From assembly GCF_002155425.1 (NCBI RefSeq), contig NZ_MUYG01000007.1:275762-339761 (forward strand): a stretch of DNA of 64,000 nt, given 5' to 3'. Shown here piece by piece: positions 16,254-26,331 of the stretch (positions are counted from its first letter, which is position 1; the number at the start of each line of letters is the position of its first letter). This DNA comes from Erythrobacter donghaensis. Its GTDB lineage: Bacteria; Pseudomonadota; Alphaproteobacteria; Sphingomonadales; Sphingomonadaceae. The translations under genes were made by a program, and so were the position numbers. The notes under the pieces are model-generated. The model did not search any database. It was given only the letters and a program-made list of their open reading frames with translations, and had not been told where the DNA came from.

Positions 16254-17027
16254 TCAGAAGTTGATCTGCGTGCCCACGTAGACCGCCTGGCTGTCCTTGA
16301 CCGAATTGGTCAGCGGATCGAGCCGCTCGCGCTCCTGCGAGTAGCGCACCCCGGCGGTGACGTTCAGATTGGGCGAGAGGCGGAAGCTGCCGCCCACGCC
16401 CACGGTCTGCGCCCCGATCGAATCGAGCGTGTTGGGCGAGCGCCCGGCGATTTCGCGATCTTCCAGCTCGATCCGCGGTTGCAGGCGGCTGGGCTTGTCT
16501 TCGGCCTTGGGGCGCGAAGGTTCAAACTGAGAAAGATCGGGCAGCGACAAGTTCTGCACCTTGGCCGACAGGTCCACGGTGCGCGCAAAGCTCTGATAGC
16601 CGCGCGCCGAGCCGAGCTTGAACTTGCTCACGTCGAGACCGGCAAGGCCGGAGTTGCGGCCGGGCATGGCTTCCACCGCCTTACGCACCGAGATTGCACG
16701 GGCGGCATCGTCATCGACCCGCACCGCGACGGTGATCGTGCGCTTGCCGCTGATCGGCGGCGCGCTGGCGGGGGTGAAATGCACGCCGCGCGCGCGGGCC
16801 TTGTCGGCAACGCGGGCGGCCAGTTCGGGATCGACCGAGGCCGGGGTAAAGGTGCCGAGGCCGAGTGCATCGCGCCCGAAGCTCGTCAACGCGGCGGTCC
16901 CCACGGGGGTGAAATCCCCCGCCAGGGCGAGCCCGGCGGTCGGCACGGCCAGCGCCAGCGCGCCGCACAGCGCAAACAGCGGCAGCGAGCGCTGCGCTTT
17001 TGCGGTCATGTGCGGCTGGCGTGCCAT
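16254..17027 (-). CDS. Putative outer-membrane beta-barrel protein
   Basis: This is a 257-residue secreted protein. An N-terminal signal (SLPLFALCGALALAVPTAGLALA) precedes a segment with TITVAVRVDDDAARA. The last 60 residues look like beta strands (GVGGSFRLSPNLNVTAGVRY) and end in VYVGTQINF, a terminal aromatic as in the Bam recognition signal. Only a few strands fit in the barrel-like part, so it may be a partial barrel or an envelope protein with a barrel-like tail. I chose ATG 17027 because it places the signal peptide near the start. It is divergent from the DUF3576 gene. Specific function unknown. Confidence 0.65.
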   Translation of the reverse strand: MARQPHMTAKAQRSLPLFALCGALALAVPTAGLALAGDFTPVGTAALTSFGRDALGLGTFTPASVDPELAARVADKARARGVHFTPASAPPISGKRTITVAVRVDDDAARAISVRKAVEAMPGRNSGLAGLDVSKFKLGSARGYQSFARTVDLSAKVQNLSLPDLSQFEPSRPKAEDKPSRLQPRIELEDREIAGRSPNTLDSIGAQTVGVGGSFRLSPNLNVTAGVRYSQERERLDPLTNSVKDSQAVYVGTQINF

Positions 17028-17396
17028 CGTGCTATCCGTTCCCTGTCCTGTCCGGCGATCATACCGGTTTGGGCCTGTCGATTTGGAATCAAGCCCAAGC
17101 ATTATTTACCTTAACCGCAGGTGAGTCGCACCCCGGTTGAAACATAGTGATAGGCTTGGACCCCCAGCTTGCAATGGTCTTTCAGGCCCGCGCACGGGAT
17201 TCCTCCTCAAACTGTGGCAGCAGGCACACAGACTCGCGCGAGTCGGCGCCAATTCATCCCCGGTAAAGCCCCGAGCCTGTCTTGCTGCGGGCCAAGGTGC
17301 CTGCAAACCTCGCGGATGATGCTTGCCGCGAGGGTGCTGGCGGTTATAGGGGGCAGGGGAGCGCCTGCTCCGATCAATCATGAGGAATACCCGGCT
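17028..17396. other. Divergent intergenic region, no gene seen
   Basis: These 369 bases separate the outer-membrane protein gene from the DUF3576 lipoprotein gene and must hold both promoters. The part next to the minus-strand gene (17085-17115) is relatively AT-rich (ATTATTTACCTTAACC). An imperfect inverted pair, CCTCGCGG (17317) and CCGCGAGG (17328), forms a short stem. I see no small gene or known RNA. Confidence 0.4.
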
Positions 17397-17852
17397 GTGA
17401 CATCCGCCAAATCCGCCACCTTCCGCCGCACTCTGGCACTGGCCCTTGTCGTGCCGGCGCTGGCCGCGCTGAGCGCGTGCGGCGGCAATAGCCGTCCGCG
17501 CACCGAGCTCGCCGCCGCGAAGCTCAACACCATCGGGGTCAACGCCTATCTGTGGCGCGCTGCGCTCGACACGGTGAGCTTCGCGCCGCTGCTGCAGGTT
17601 GACAGCACCGGGGGCGTGATCGTGACCGACTGGTATGCCAACCCGGCCAATCCGGGTGAGCGGGTGAAGCTGACCGTGACGATCCTCGATCAGGACCTGC
17701 GCGCCGATGCCCTGCGCGTCGCCGCGAGCCGTCAGGTAAACGAGGCCGGCAACTGGATCGAAGCCCCGGTGCAGGCGGCAACGGTGCAGAAGCTGGAGGA
17801 CATCATCCTCACCAAGGCCCGCGATTTGCGCCGTCAAGCGCTCGCTTCGTAG
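17397..17852 (+). CDS. DUF3576 domain lipoprotein
   Basis: This is a 151-residue protein widely conserved in alphaproteobacteria. The signal peptide ends in ALAALSAC, a lipobox with the Cys acylated. The mature part contains IGVNAYLWRAALDTVSFAPL and GGVIVTDWYANPANPGER, the characteristic DUF3576 core. It probably resides in the outer membrane, facing the periplasm. I chose GTG 17397 because TGAGGA lies 10 bases upstream and the signal peptide begins there. It sits 30 bases ahead of leuS, as in many sphingomonads, and is followed by lptE and holA, an envelope-linked operon. Molecular role is not known. Confidence 0.85.
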   Translation: MTSAKSATFRRTLALALVVPALAALSACGGNSRPRTELAAAKLNTIGVNAYLWRAALDTVSFAPLLQVDSTGGVIVTDWYANPANPGERVKLTVTILDQDLRADALRVAASRQVNEAGNWIEAPVQAATVQKLEDIILTKARDLRRQALAS

Positions 17853-17881
17853 AGTTTAACGCTTCTCACTGAAAGCCGTTC

Positions 17882-20434
17882 ATGACTGATACCCGTTTCG
17901 ACTCTGCGGGCGCCCCTGCGGATCGCTTCGATCCGCAAAACGCCGACGCGCGCTGGCAGCGTGCCTGGGCAGACGCGGGCACCTTCACGGCGGATTCGGA
18001 CAGCCCCAAGCCCAAGAGCTACATCCTCGAGATGTTCCCCTATCCTTCGGGGCGCATCCACATGGGCCACGTGCGCAACTACACGATGGGCGACGTGCTG
18101 GCGCGCTACCAGAAGATGCGCGGTTTCGAGGTGCTGCACCCGATGGGCTGGGACGCCTTCGGGATGCCGGCGGAAAACGCCGCGATGGAAAAGGGCGTCC
18201 ACCCCGGCGGCTGGACCCGCCAGAACATCGCCCAGATGAAGGCGCAGTTGCAGCGCATCGGCTTCGCGCTCGACTGGACCCGCGAATTCGCCACCTGCGA
18301 TCCCGAATATTACGGCCATGAACAGGCGCTGTTCCTCGACCTCTATGAGGCGGGGCTGGTCTATCGCAAGGAATCGACCGTCAACTGGGATCCGGTCGAC
18401 ATGACCGTGCTCGCCAACGAACAGGTGATCGACGGCAAGGGCTGGCGTTCGGGCGCCGAGGTCGAGAAGCGCAAGCTCAACCAGTGGTTCCTGAAGATCA
18501 CCGACTTTGCGGATGATCTGCTGGAGGGTCTGGGGAGCCTCGAGGACTGGCCCGAGAAGGTTCGCCTGATGCAGGAGAACTGGATCGGCAAGTCGCAGGG
18601 CCTGGAGTTCAGCTTCGACCTGTCTGACGGCGGCAAGCTTGCGGTCTATTCGACCCGCCCCGATACGATCTTCGGCGCGAGCTTTTGCGCCATCGCCGCC
18701 GATCACCCGATCGCGCAGGGGCTGGCGGGCGATCCGGAAGTCGCCGCGTTCATCGACCAGTGCAAGAAGGGCGCGACCACAGCCGCAGCGCTCGAAACGG
18801 CGGAGAAGCTGGGGTATCGCACCCCGGTCACCGCCAAGCACCCGTTCACTGGCGCGGACCTGCCGGTGTTCATCGCCAACTTCGTGCTGATGGAATACGG
18901 CACTGGCGCGGTGATGGGCGTGCCGGGGCATGACCAGCGCGACTTCGAATTCGCCACCAAATTCGAATTGCCGATCCTGCGCGTGGTCGCCAGCGATTCT
19001 GCCCGCGCCGACGAGCCCTTCAAGGGCGAAGCCGAGGCGGGTGACGGGGTGATCGTCAACTCCGACTTCCTCAATGGCATGAGTGTCGAGGAGGCCAAGC
19101 AGGCCGTCATCACCCGCGCCGAAAGCGGCGGCTGGGGCGAGGGGCGCACCGTGTGGCGGCTGCGCGACTGGGGCGTTTCGCGCCAGCGTTACTGGGGCAC
19201 GCCCATCCCCTTCATCCACTGCGATGCCTGCGGCGTGGTGCCGGTGCCAAAGGACCAACTACCGGTGACGCTGCCAGAGGATGTCAGCTTCGACATCCCC
19301 GGCAACCCGCTCGAACGCCACCCGACCTGGAAGCACGTGGACTGCCCCAAGTGCGGCGCAGCAGCGCGGCGAGAGACCGATACGCTCGACACTTTCGTCG
19401 ACAGCTCGTGGTATTTCCTGCGCTTCGCCAGCCAGCCCGCCGACCGTCCGTTCGACCCGGAGGAAGTCGCCAAGTGGATGCCGGTGCAGCACTATATCGG
19501 CGGCATCGAGCACGCGATCCTGCATCTGCTCTATGCCCGCTTCTGGACCCGCGCGCTGGCGCACACCGGCAAGATCACCGTGCAGGAGCCGTTTGCCGCG
19601 CTGTTCACGCAAGGCATGGTGACGCACGAGACTTATAGCCGCATCGACGAGAGCCGGGGCGTGCCGGTGTTCTTCGGCCCCGAGGAGATCGACCGGACTT
19701 CCGAGGGCGCGACGCTGCTCACCGATGGCGGGGCCGTGGAAGTCGGCCGCGTCATCAAGATGTCGAAGTCGAAGAAGAACGTCGTCGACCCCGATGCGAT
19801 TATCGCCCGCCACGGTGCGGATGCGGTGCGCTGGTTCATGCTGTCAGACAGCCCGCCCGAGCGCGACCTGCCGTGGTCCGACGCCGGGATCGAGGGCTGC
19901 GCGCGCTTTGTGCAACGCTTGTGGCGGTTGTTCAGTGCCTATGACGCCTCGGCACAGGGTGAGGACAAGGCGCTGATGCGCAAGACCCACCAGACCATCG
20001 CTGCGGTTGCCTCGGACATCGAAGCGCTGGGCTTCAACAAGGCCGTGGCGCGCATTTACGAGCTGACCGGCGCGACCGAGAAGGCCGCTCCTTCGGCCAG
20101 CCGCTCGGCGGCGATCCGCGCGCTTGTCCACCTCGCCGCTCCGATGATGCCGCACTTGGCCGAGGAAGCATGGGCGAACATGGGCGGAGAGGGCCTCATC
20201 GCAGACGCGCCGTGGCCCACCGTCGATCCCGCGCTGCTGGTCGACGACGAGGTCACCATCGCGATCCAGCACATGGGCAAGCTGCGCGACACCGTCACCG
20301 CGCCCAAGGGCTCCTCCAAGGAAGATCTCGAAGCGCTGGCGCTGGCCTCGGCCAACCTCCAGCGCTCGATTGACGGCGCGGCAGTGCGCAAGATCATTGT
20401 CGTGCCCGACCGATTGGTGAATATCGTCACCTGA
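17882..20434 (+). CDS. leuS: Leucyl-tRNA synthetase
   Basis: This class I aminoacyl-tRNA synthetase charges tRNA-Leu. The 850 residues carry the HIGH motif as HMGH (60-63) in [12 protein letters not shown], the editing domain with ITVEPF-like and VYTTRPDT-like sequence (here [10 protein letters not shown]), and KMSKS at 626-630. The C-terminal anticodon domain is present. The downstream lptE gene starts on the last base of the stop codon (TGATG), so leuS, lptE and holA are one translational unit. Confidence 0.98.
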   Translation: MTDTRFDSAGAPADRFDPQNADARWQRAWADAGTFTADSDSPKPKSYILEMFPYPSGRIHMGHVRNYTMGDVLARYQKMRGFEVLHPMGWDAFGMPAENAAMEKGVHPGGWTRQNIAQMKAQLQRIGFALDWTREFATCDPEYYGHEQALFLDLYEAGLVYRKESTVNWDPVDMTVLANEQVIDGKGWRSGAEVEKRKLNQWFLKITDFADDLLEGLGSLEDWPEKVRLMQENWIGKSQGLEFSFDLSDGGKLAVYSTRPDTIFGASFCAIAADHPIAQGLAGDPEVAAFIDQCKKGATTAAALETAEKLGYRTPVTAKHPFTGADLPVFIANFVLMEYGTGAVMGVPGHDQRDFEFATKFELPILRVVASDSARADEPFKGEAEAGDGVIVNSDFLNGMSVEEAKQAVITRAESGGWGEGRTVWRLRDWGVSRQRYWGTPIPFIHCDACGVVPVPKDQLPVTLPEDVSFDIPGNPLERHPTWKHVDCPKCGAAARRETDTLDTFVDSSWYFLRFASQPADRPFDPEEVAKWMPVQHYIGGIEHAILHLLYARFWTRALAHTGKITVQEPFAALFTQGMVTHETYSRIDESRGVPVFFGPEEIDRTSEGATLLTDGGAVEVGRVIKMSKSKKNVVDPDAIIARHGADAVRWFMLSDSPPERDLPWSDAGIEGCARFVQRLWRLFSAYDASAQGEDKALMRKTHQTIAAVASDIEALGFNKAVARIYELTGATEKAAPSASRSAAIRALVHLAAPMMPHLAEEAWANMGGEGLIADAPWPTVDPALLVDDEVTIAIQHMGKLRDTVTAPKGSSKEDLEALALASANLQRSIDGAAVRKIIVVPDRLVNIVT

Positions 20435-20934
20435 TGCGCAGCGTTGTCGCCCTCCTCGCCTGTCTCGCCCTCACCGCCTGCGGCCTCCAGCCGATGTATG
20501 CGGGCGGGGCCAGCGGGGCGAGCGCGCAGGGGATTGCGGCGGTCGAAGTTCCGGCGATCGCCGGGCGCGGGGGCTGGCTGGTCAAGAACGCGCTCGACGC
20601 GCGGCTCGGGGTCGCCGGGCAGACCACACCGCAATACCGGCTCGACGTGCGGCTCGACGATTCGCTCGAAGCGCTGGGCGTGCTCAACGATGACACCATC
20701 AGCCGCGAACGCCGCATCTTGCGCGCGCGCTATCAGCTGATCGATCTCGCCACCAATGCGGTGCTGCTCGACGCGACGGCAGGCTCGGACGCGGGGATCG
20801 ACGTGGTGTCATCGGAATACGCCACCATCGCCGCCGAGCAGAAGGCGCTCGAAAACCTCGCGGTCGATGTCGCCGACCGGATCGCGACACAGGTGGCGGT
20901 GACGCTGCGCACGCGCGCCGTCGCGGGCCAGTGA
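20434..20934 (+). CDS. lptE: LPS-assembly lipoprotein LptE
   Basis: LptE plugs the LptD barrel that inserts lipopolysaccharide into the outer membrane. The 166-residue protein has a lipoprotein signal ending in LALTACG, then LQPMYAGG, a typical alphaproteobacterial LptE beginning, and the LptE pattern of short strands with AKNALD-like and EYRLDVRLD-like sequence. It overlaps leuS by one base and holA by four. This leuS-lptE-holA order is standard in Proteobacteria and supports the call. Confidence 0.92.
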   Translation: MRSVVALLACLALTACGLQPMYAGGASGASAQGIAAVEVPAIAGRGGWLVKNALDARLGVAGQTTPQYRLDVRLDDSLEALGVLNDDTISRERRILRARYQLIDLATNAVLLDATAGSDAGIDVVSSEYATIAAEQKALENLAVDVADRIATQVAVTLRTRAVAGQ

Positions 20935-21995
20935 AGGCCAAGAACAGCGATTTCCTGCGCGGCTTTCCCGCAGGGGCGCTTGGCTGCCGCATTTTCTTCT
21001 TCTGCGGGCCGGACGAGGCCGGGGCGAGCGCCGCCGCCGCGCGGCTCGCCGCTGCGATCCCCGATGCGGGCGAGCGGATCGAGCTGGCCGGGGCCGATAT
21101 CAAGCGCGATCCCGCGCTGCTGGGCGACGAGGCGCGCTCGACCTCGCTGTTCGGCGACACGCGCCACATCTGGGTGCGCGCCAGCGGCGACGAGGCGCAT
21201 GACGCGCTGCAATTCCTGATCGAGACCGCCGAGGCCGGCGCGGGCGAGGCGGCGCCGGTGTTCGTCGTCGCGACCTCCGCCACCGACAAGTCGCGCACGG
21301 CCAAGCTGCTGGAAAAGCGAACCGATGCGCTGGTGGCGATGTTCCATCAGCCCGATCTGTCTGCCGTCGCGCAGGCGGTGCGGGGGATGGCCGATGCGGC
21401 GGGCCTCAGGCTCGGCGGCGATCTGGCCGAGCGGATCGCGCGCGCCGCCGGGCTCGACGTGCGGCTCGCGCAGTCGGAGATCGACAAGCTCGCGCTCTAT
21501 TGCGATGCCGATCCGCAGGCCCCCAAGCCCGCCACGCCCGAAGATCACGCCGCGATCGGCGCGGCCACGGAGGAAGACGGCTTCGCCCCATTGGTCAACG
21601 CCGTGCTGGGCGGCGAATTGGGCAAGATCGCCAGCGAGATCAAGCGGATGCGTGAGCTCGGCCTCAATCCCGTGGGCGTCGCGCTGGCGCTCGAACGGCG
21701 CGCGGCGCAACTCGCGAACATCGCCGCCTATCTCGGCCCGCGCGGGCAATTCGACCGGATCGACAAGGGCGCGGAAATGCGGCTCGGCATCTTCTACAAG
21801 GAAAAGCGCGACATCGCCCAGCAGTTCAAGCGCTGGACCATGCCCGCCGCGCGCGGCAGTCGCGCAACCCGGCTCGACCGATTGATCCCGCGCCTCACCG
21901 CGCTGCACCGCAGCCTCCTTGCCAACAGCCAGTCGGCCGAACTGCTGCTGGCGCAGGAACTGGCGCAAATTGCGCGATTTGCTGCGAAGCGGTAG
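20931..21995 (+). CDS. holA: DNA polymerase III subunit delta
   Basis: This clamp-loader subunit opens the beta sliding clamp. The 354 residues fit the family, with an N-terminal AAA+-like region (RIFFFCGPDEAG), the middle VVATSATDKSRTAKLLEKR, and the helical C-terminal collar ending in SAELLLAQELAQIARF. The start is a GTG overlapping the lptE stop (GTGA). The gene order confirms identity. Confidence 0.95.
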   Translation: MKAKNSDFLRGFPAGALGCRIFFFCGPDEAGASAAAARLAAAIPDAGERIELAGADIKRDPALLGDEARSTSLFGDTRHIWVRASGDEAHDALQFLIETAEAGAGEAAPVFVVATSATDKSRTAKLLEKRTDALVAMFHQPDLSAVAQAVRGMADAAGLRLGGDLAERIARAAGLDVRLAQSEIDKLALYCDADPQAPKPATPEDHAAIGAATEEDGFAPLVNAVLGGELGKIASEIKRMRELGLNPVGVALALERRAAQLANIAAYLGPRGQFDRIDKGAEMRLGIFYKEKRDIAQQFKRWTMPAARGSRATRLDRLIPRLTALHRSLLANSQSAELLLAQELAQIARFAAKR

Positions 21996-22100
21996 CAAAA
22001 TGTGACAGGCCGCGCTTCGCAGTCGCACAATTTTGCCCTTTTCTCTGTCAAGCAGCCTATGTAGGTAACCTTAGGTCGCGCCTCTGGGGGAAAGTCTTTC

Positions 22101-23504
22101 ATGAATCGCGTCACGCCGAAACTGCTTGAATCGGTTCGGCATCAGGCAGTCGAGAACAGGATCGTTCCCTCGCTGGAGCGGCGCCGGCTGCGTGCCTATG
22201 TACTGATGCTGCTGGCCGATGGCGTGCTGTTCAATCTGTGCTTTGCGCTGGCGGCGCTGCTGTGGGACGGGCGCTGGTGGGAACCGCGCGCGATGCTGGC
22301 AGCGCAGGCGATGCTGCCGGTATTCTTCACCATTGCGCTCTACAACGGATCCTATGGCGTCAAGGCGCTGGGCGACTGGCTGTTCGCCTCGCGCCAGGCG
22401 CTGGTGGCGCTGGTGATTTCGGCAGGGCTGATCAACTTCGTCGGCTTCTATACCAAATCGAATGAGGATTTCTCGCGCGCGGCGGTGACGCTGGGCCTGC
22501 TGTTCACGGCCTGCGCGCTGGTGGTGTTCCGGCGGCTGGTCCACGGCCTGATCCGCTATCGCTGGGGCGGGAAGGTGACCAACCGGCTGGTGATCGACGA
22601 CGGCGGATCGAGCTTCAGCTTCGAAGGGGCAGAGGTGATCGCCGCGGCCGATTACAATCTCGACCCCTCCAGCCACGATCCCTTCATGCTCGACCGGCTG
22701 GGCAAGCTGTTGCGCAATCAGGATCAGGTGGTGGTCAGCTGTCCGATGGAGCGGCGGCAGAACTGGGCGTTCCTGCTCAAGTCCGCCGGGGTCTATGGCG
22801 AAATCGTGAGCGAGCCCGCGCACGAGCTCGGCGCGCTTGGGGTCCATTGCTACGACGATCTCGACCGCACGACGCTGGTGGTCTCGACCGGGCCGCTGGG
22901 CCTGCGCGCGCGGATCCTGAAGCGCATGTTCGATGTCACGGTGGCCGGGGGCGCGTTGCTGGCGCTGTCGCCGCTGCTGCTGCTGGTGGCGCTGCTGATC
23001 AAGCTGGAAGACCGCGGGCCGGTGCTGTTCGTCCAGCGGCGGCTGGGGCGCGGCAACCAGTTCTTCGACATGTTCAAGTTCCGCTCGATGCGCGAGGAGA
23101 AGCTTGATCACGCGGGCGAGCGTTCGGCCTCGCGCGATGATGACCGCGTGACCCGCGTCGGCGCCTTTATCCGTCGCACCAGCATCGACGAGCTGCCGCA
23201 GATCATCAACGTGCTGAAGGGCGACATGTCGATCGTCGGCCCGCGCCCGCACGCGCTGGGATCACGCGCGAACAACAAGTATTTCTGGGAGGTCGACCGC
23301 CAGTACTGGCAGCGTCACTGCCTCAAGCCGGGGCTGACCGGCCTCGCGCAGGTGCGCGGCCATCGCGGCGCGACCGAGCGGGAGAAGGACCTGACCGATC
23401 GGCTGCAATCCGATCTCGAATATATCGCGGGTTGGTCGCTGCGGCGCGACATCGGCATCGTGCTGCGCACCGTGATGGTGCTGCGCCACCAGAACGCCTA
23501 CTGA
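22101..23504 (+). CDS. Polyprenyl-phosphate sugar-1-phosphate transferase (exopolysaccharide initiation)
   Basis: This is a membrane enzyme that transfers a sugar phosphate from a UDP-sugar to undecaprenyl phosphate to start exopolysaccharide assembly. The 467 residues hold about four N-terminal membrane segments, a CoA-binding-like soluble region, another membrane segment near 280-300 ([21 protein letters not shown]), and the catalytic bacterial sugar transferase core with [27 protein letters not shown] and [10 protein letters not shown]. It resembles WcaJ/GumD/ExoY-type initiators. No glycosyltransferase cluster adjoins it here. The last seven bases overlap the 3' end of lptA on the other strand. 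Confidence 0.93.
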   Translation: MNRVTPKLLESVRHQAVENRIVPSLERRRLRAYVLMLLADGVLFNLCFALAALLWDGRWWEPRAMLAAQAMLPVFFTIALYNGSYGVKALGDWLFASRQALVALVISAGLINFVGFYTKSNEDFSRAAVTLGLLFTACALVVFRRLVHGLIRYRWGGKVTNRLVIDDGGSSFSFEGAEVIAAADYNLDPSSHDPFMLDRLGKLLRNQDQVVVSCPMERRQNWAFLLKSAGVYGEIVSEPAHELGALGVHCYDDLDRTTLVVSTGPLGLRARILKRMFDVTVAGGALLALSPLLLLVALLIKLEDRGPVLFVQRRLGRGNQFFDMFKFRSMREEKLDHAGERSASRDDDRVTRVGAFIRRTSIDELPQIINVLKGDMSIVGPRPHALGSRANNKYFWEVDRQYWQRHCLKPGLTGLAQVRGHRGATEREKDLTDRLQSDLEYIAGWSLRRDIGIVLRTVMVLRHQNAY

Positions 23505-24091
23505 TCCTGCTTGCGGTCCTGCGGGACGGTGAAGGTGCCGGTCACCCGGCCCTGACCCGAAGGCGAACCCGGCGCTGCGGCGCTGCCGCCGGTCGCGGTG
23601 CCATCGACGGTCGAGAGCCCGCTCTGCAGGTCGATCACCAGCCGCCCGCCATTGAGCGTGTCGCTCCCCCGGCGCAGGCGGACATTGCCCGCCATGGTGA
23701 TGATCCGGCGGTTGAAATCGTAGATCGCATTGTCGCCGCTCGCCCGCTCGTCGCCGCGGGTGATGATCACGCCGCCGGTGGCGGTGATGCGCTGGATCTG
23801 GAGCTGCCCGCCGGCGTCGGTGAAATTGACCAGCATCCGGTCGGACTGGACGCGCAGGCCCGCTTGCGTCACCACCACGCCGCCGGTGGCGACCGCCTGA
23901 TTGGCCCGGTCGTCGAGCACGAACTTGCCCGCATCATAGGTCACCGGCGCGTTGGAATCGTGCCGGGCAATGCCCTGCGCGGCCAGGTTCATGCCCCCCG
24001 CCAGCACGGCGGCAAGCGCGAAGCCCCCCGCGCCCCATACGAGAGCGAGGCGGCCGAGCGGTGGGCGGTTTCGGACAGGCTGGGTCATCAC
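23498..24091 (-). CDS. lptA: LptA-type lipopolysaccharide transport protein
   Basis: This periplasmic protein bridges inner and outer membrane components for LPS export. The 197 residues have an N-terminal signal or anchor (LALVWGAGGFALAAVLAGG), then the OstA beta-jellyroll repeats: APVTYDAGKFVLDDRANQA, GGVVVTQAGLRVQSDRM and IITMAGNVRLRRGSDTL. A low-complexity C-terminus follows. Its ATG overlaps the lptC stop (ATGA), so LptC and LptA are made together, as in other Gram-negatives. No lptB follows directly; the next gene converges. Confidence 0.9.
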   Translation of the reverse strand: MMTQPVRNRPPLGRLALVWGAGGFALAAVLAGGMNLAAQGIARHDSNAPVTYDAGKFVLDDRANQAVATGGVVVTQAGLRVQSDRMLVNFTDAGGQLQIQRITATGGVIITRGDERASGDNAIYDFNRRIITMAGNVRLRRGSDTLNGGRLVIDLQSGLSTVDGTATGGSAAAPGSPSGQGRVTGTFTVPQDRKQDQ

Positions 24092-24753
24092 GGCATCCTC
24101 AACTGGCCGGGGGTCATGGTGAAGCGCGCATTTCCTTCGAGCGTGATGGTGCGCGCGGAGAGATCGGCCTGCATGGTGTTGGCGGAGAAGGTCCCGGCCG
24201 GAATTGCGCCCTCGACGCCCGCGTCGCCCTGCATCGTGCGGCTCTTGAGATCGACCGAAACCCCGCGCGCGGTCATGGCATAGCCGTCAGAAGCGGTGAG
24301 GCGCACCGGGCCGTTGACGGCCACGGTCTCGGCATCGATGTCGTAGGTGCCGCCTTCGGCACTGAGGCGCGCCGGGCCATCGGTGAGCAATAGCTGCGCG
24401 ACCAGATCCTGCATCCGCACCAGCCCTTCCGCGCTCGAACGCTGTACCGCTTCGCCCGCCAGCAGCGAGAAGGGGCGGCCCTGATTGTCGCGCCCGCGAT
24501 ACATTGCATTGTCGACGCTCAGCCGCTCGTCGATCATCGCCACCTTGTTGCGATCAAGCAGGAAGCTGACCTCGCCGCGCGGGGAGAGCGGCGTGATGAT
24601 CATCAGCGCCGCGATCACCCCGACCCCCATCGGAAGCCCGCGGGCGAGGAACCGTACCAGCCGGTCATGCGAGCCGCCGGGCGCGGCAAAATGCTGCCGC
24701 CGCCCGCGCAGAGCGCGCGCTTCGGAGGTTTCGAGGCTTTGTTCGACGGCCAT
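24088..24753 (-). CDS. lptC: LPS export system protein LptC
   Basis: LptC is the single-pass inner-membrane partner of LptA. Here a basic N-terminus precedes one membrane segment (GLPMGVGVIAALMIITPL), and the periplasmic part carries the LptC/YrbK jellyroll (ADLSARTITLEGNARFTM). I chose ATG 24753, which has AGGAC about nine bases upstream and yields 221 residues. The 27-base gap to the upstream RNase D gene suggests one operon: rnd, lptC, lptA. Confidence 0.88.
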   Translation of the reverse strand: MAVEQSLETSEARALRGRRQHFAAPGGSHDRLVRFLARGLPMGVGVIAALMIITPLSPRGEVSFLLDRNKVAMIDERLSVDNAMYRGRDNQGRPFSLLAGEAVQRSSAEGLVRMQDLVAQLLLTDGPARLSAEGGTYDIDAETVAVNGPVRLTASDGYAMTARGVSVDLKSRTMQGDAGVEGAIPAGTFSANTMQADLSARTITLEGNARFTMTPGQLRMP

Positions 24754-24779
24754 GTGTGCGGGTCCTGCCTCGGGCTTCC

Positions 24780-25400
24780 TTACATGTGGCTGAAGATGTC
24801 GCTCTCGGCCCAGCCGGCGATGTCGAGCAGCGCGCGGGTGGGGAGGAAATCGAAGCACGCCTGCGCCATGGCGGTGCGCCCTTCGCGCTCCAGCCGTACG
24901 GTCAGTTCGTCGCGCAGCCGGTGGAGATAGCGCACATCGCTCGCCGCATAATCGCGCTGCGCGTCGGACAGCACCGGCCCGCCCCAGTCGCTCGACTGCT
25001 GCTGCTTGGAGATGCTTTCCCCCAGCAATTCCTCGACGAGGTTTTTCAGGCCATGCCGGTCGGTGTAGGTGCGGGTCAGCTTGCTGGCGATCTTGGTGCA
25101 GAACACCGGCCCCGCCATCACGCCGAGATAGTGGTGGATCGCAGCGAGATCGAAGCGGGCGAAGTGGTAGATCTTCTGGCGCGCGGGATCGGCAAGGATC
25201 GCCTTCAGATTGGGCGCATCATAGGCGCTGCCCGGATTGAAGCGCACCAGATGCTCATCGCCCGTGCCGTCGGAAATCTGCACCACGCACAGCCGGTCAC
25301 GCGGGGTGATAAGGCCCATGGTCTCAGTATCGATCGCCAGCGCGGCGCTGCCGGTCAACACGCCTGCGGGAAGGTCTTCTTCATGAAAATGCACTGCCAT
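24780..25400 (-). CDS. rnd: Ribonuclease D-type 3'-5' exonuclease
   Basis: This DEDDy exonuclease trims tRNA and other RNA 3' ends. The 206-residue protein shows Exo I IDTETMGL (Asp and Glu), Exo II YHFARFDLAAIHHYL (Asp), and Exo III YAASDVRYL with the DEDDy Tyr. It lacks the C-terminal HRDC domain of E. coli RNase D, as is usual for the short alphaproteobacterial form. The ATG at 25400 gives the family N-terminus. It is upstream of lptC-lptA, a conserved neighbourhood in this class. Confidence 0.92.
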   Translation of the reverse strand: MAVHFHEEDLPAGVLTGSAALAIDTETMGLITPRDRLCVVQISDGTGDEHLVRFNPGSAYDAPNLKAILADPARQKIYHFARFDLAAIHHYLGVMAGPVFCTKIASKLTRTYTDRHGLKNLVEELLGESISKQQQSSDWGGPVLSDAQRDYAASDVRYLHRLRDELTVRLEREGRTAMAQACFDFLPTRALLDIAGWAESDIFSHM

Positions 25401-25485
25401 GTCTGAGCCCCTACGCCGAATGGGGAACAAGGGGAAGCGTGGAAAGTGGCTGAGCCCGGCGCAGTGGCGCCGCCGCGCGCCGTCG

Positions 25486-26253
25486 CTATTCCGGCAAGGC
25501 CTGTGCACCCGGCACCTTGCGGAATCTCGCCAAGCCAAGCGGGCCATCCAGTTCGAGCACCCCGTCCATCAGCATGCCGTGCATCCCGCTTAGATCGTAG
25601 ACGCCGATATCGTTGGGGATGAACTCCACGTGCAGCGCCTGACCCGGGGTCCATCCGATCGCGTCGAGATCGAAGCGCGGCGAAGCGACGTCATATGATG
25701 AAAGCTCGACCGTGACAGCGATGGGCCGGTCGCAGCGGGGCGGGTCATCATCCTCGTAATAAGCGTTGCTGCCCGCCACGAAGCCATAGATCGTCACGCC
25801 ATTGGCGCATTCGCTGCGGGTATCGGCGTCGGTGAAGGGCTTGCCGCTGGGCCGCGTCACCTGAACCTGCACGATTTCGGGCGTCGGCGGAGGATATGTG
25901 TCGTCTGCTTCGGCCTTGTCCTGCTCCGGGATCACCCGCGCCGTCAGCCCCACAAGCCGGAACTCTGCCGGGACAGGCGTGGGCTGGGTGGTGAGGTGGA
26001 TCACACCATCGCGCACCTCCCACGAGCCTTGCGAGCGCAGATCCAGCGAGCCGACCGCCAGCACCCAGCGGAAAGTGCCATCCTCCCGCAACTGCATCGC
26101 CATATAGGTTTCGAACGAGCTGCCGTCGTAGATCCCGGCGATTTCGGCAGGGTCGGTTTCGGCCCAGACAGGCTCGGGCGGGGTATTGCCGAGGCTCAGC
26201 AGCGCCGCGAGGCAGGCCAGCAGAGGGCGGGCAAGATGAGGACGCGCGATCAT
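25486..26253 (-). CDS. Secreted hypothetical protein, 255 residues
   Basis: The signal peptide MIARPHLARPLLACLAALLSLGNTPP is followed by a beta-rich mature part. GIYDGSSFETYMAMQLREDGTF then RWVLAVGSLDLRSQGSWEV resembles lipocalin-like or copper-resistance-type small barrels that read out as DGTF/SQGSW repeats. No enzyme motif is seen. I chose ATG 26253, where the signal peptide begins; the frame stays open far upstream across the ung promoter region. It is divergent from ung with about 80 bases between. Confidence 0.7.
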   Translation of the reverse strand: MIARPHLARPLLACLAALLSLGNTPPEPVWAETDPAEIAGIYDGSSFETYMAMQLREDGTFRWVLAVGSLDLRSQGSWEVRDGVIHLTTQPTPVPAEFRLVGLTARVIPEQDKAEADDTYPPPTPEIVQVQVTRPSGKPFTDADTRSECANGVTIYGFVAGSNAYYEDDDPPRCDRPIAVTVELSSYDVASPRFDLDAIGWTPGQALHVEFIPNDIGVYDLSGMHGMLMDGVLELDGPLGLARFRKVPGAQALPE

Positions 26254-26331
26254 CCCCCGGTCGATACGCCGGTTGGGGAAACAGGGAAAGCGCCGTTTCG
26301 CGTGGCGGGCGGGCCGTGTAGGCATGGCGCC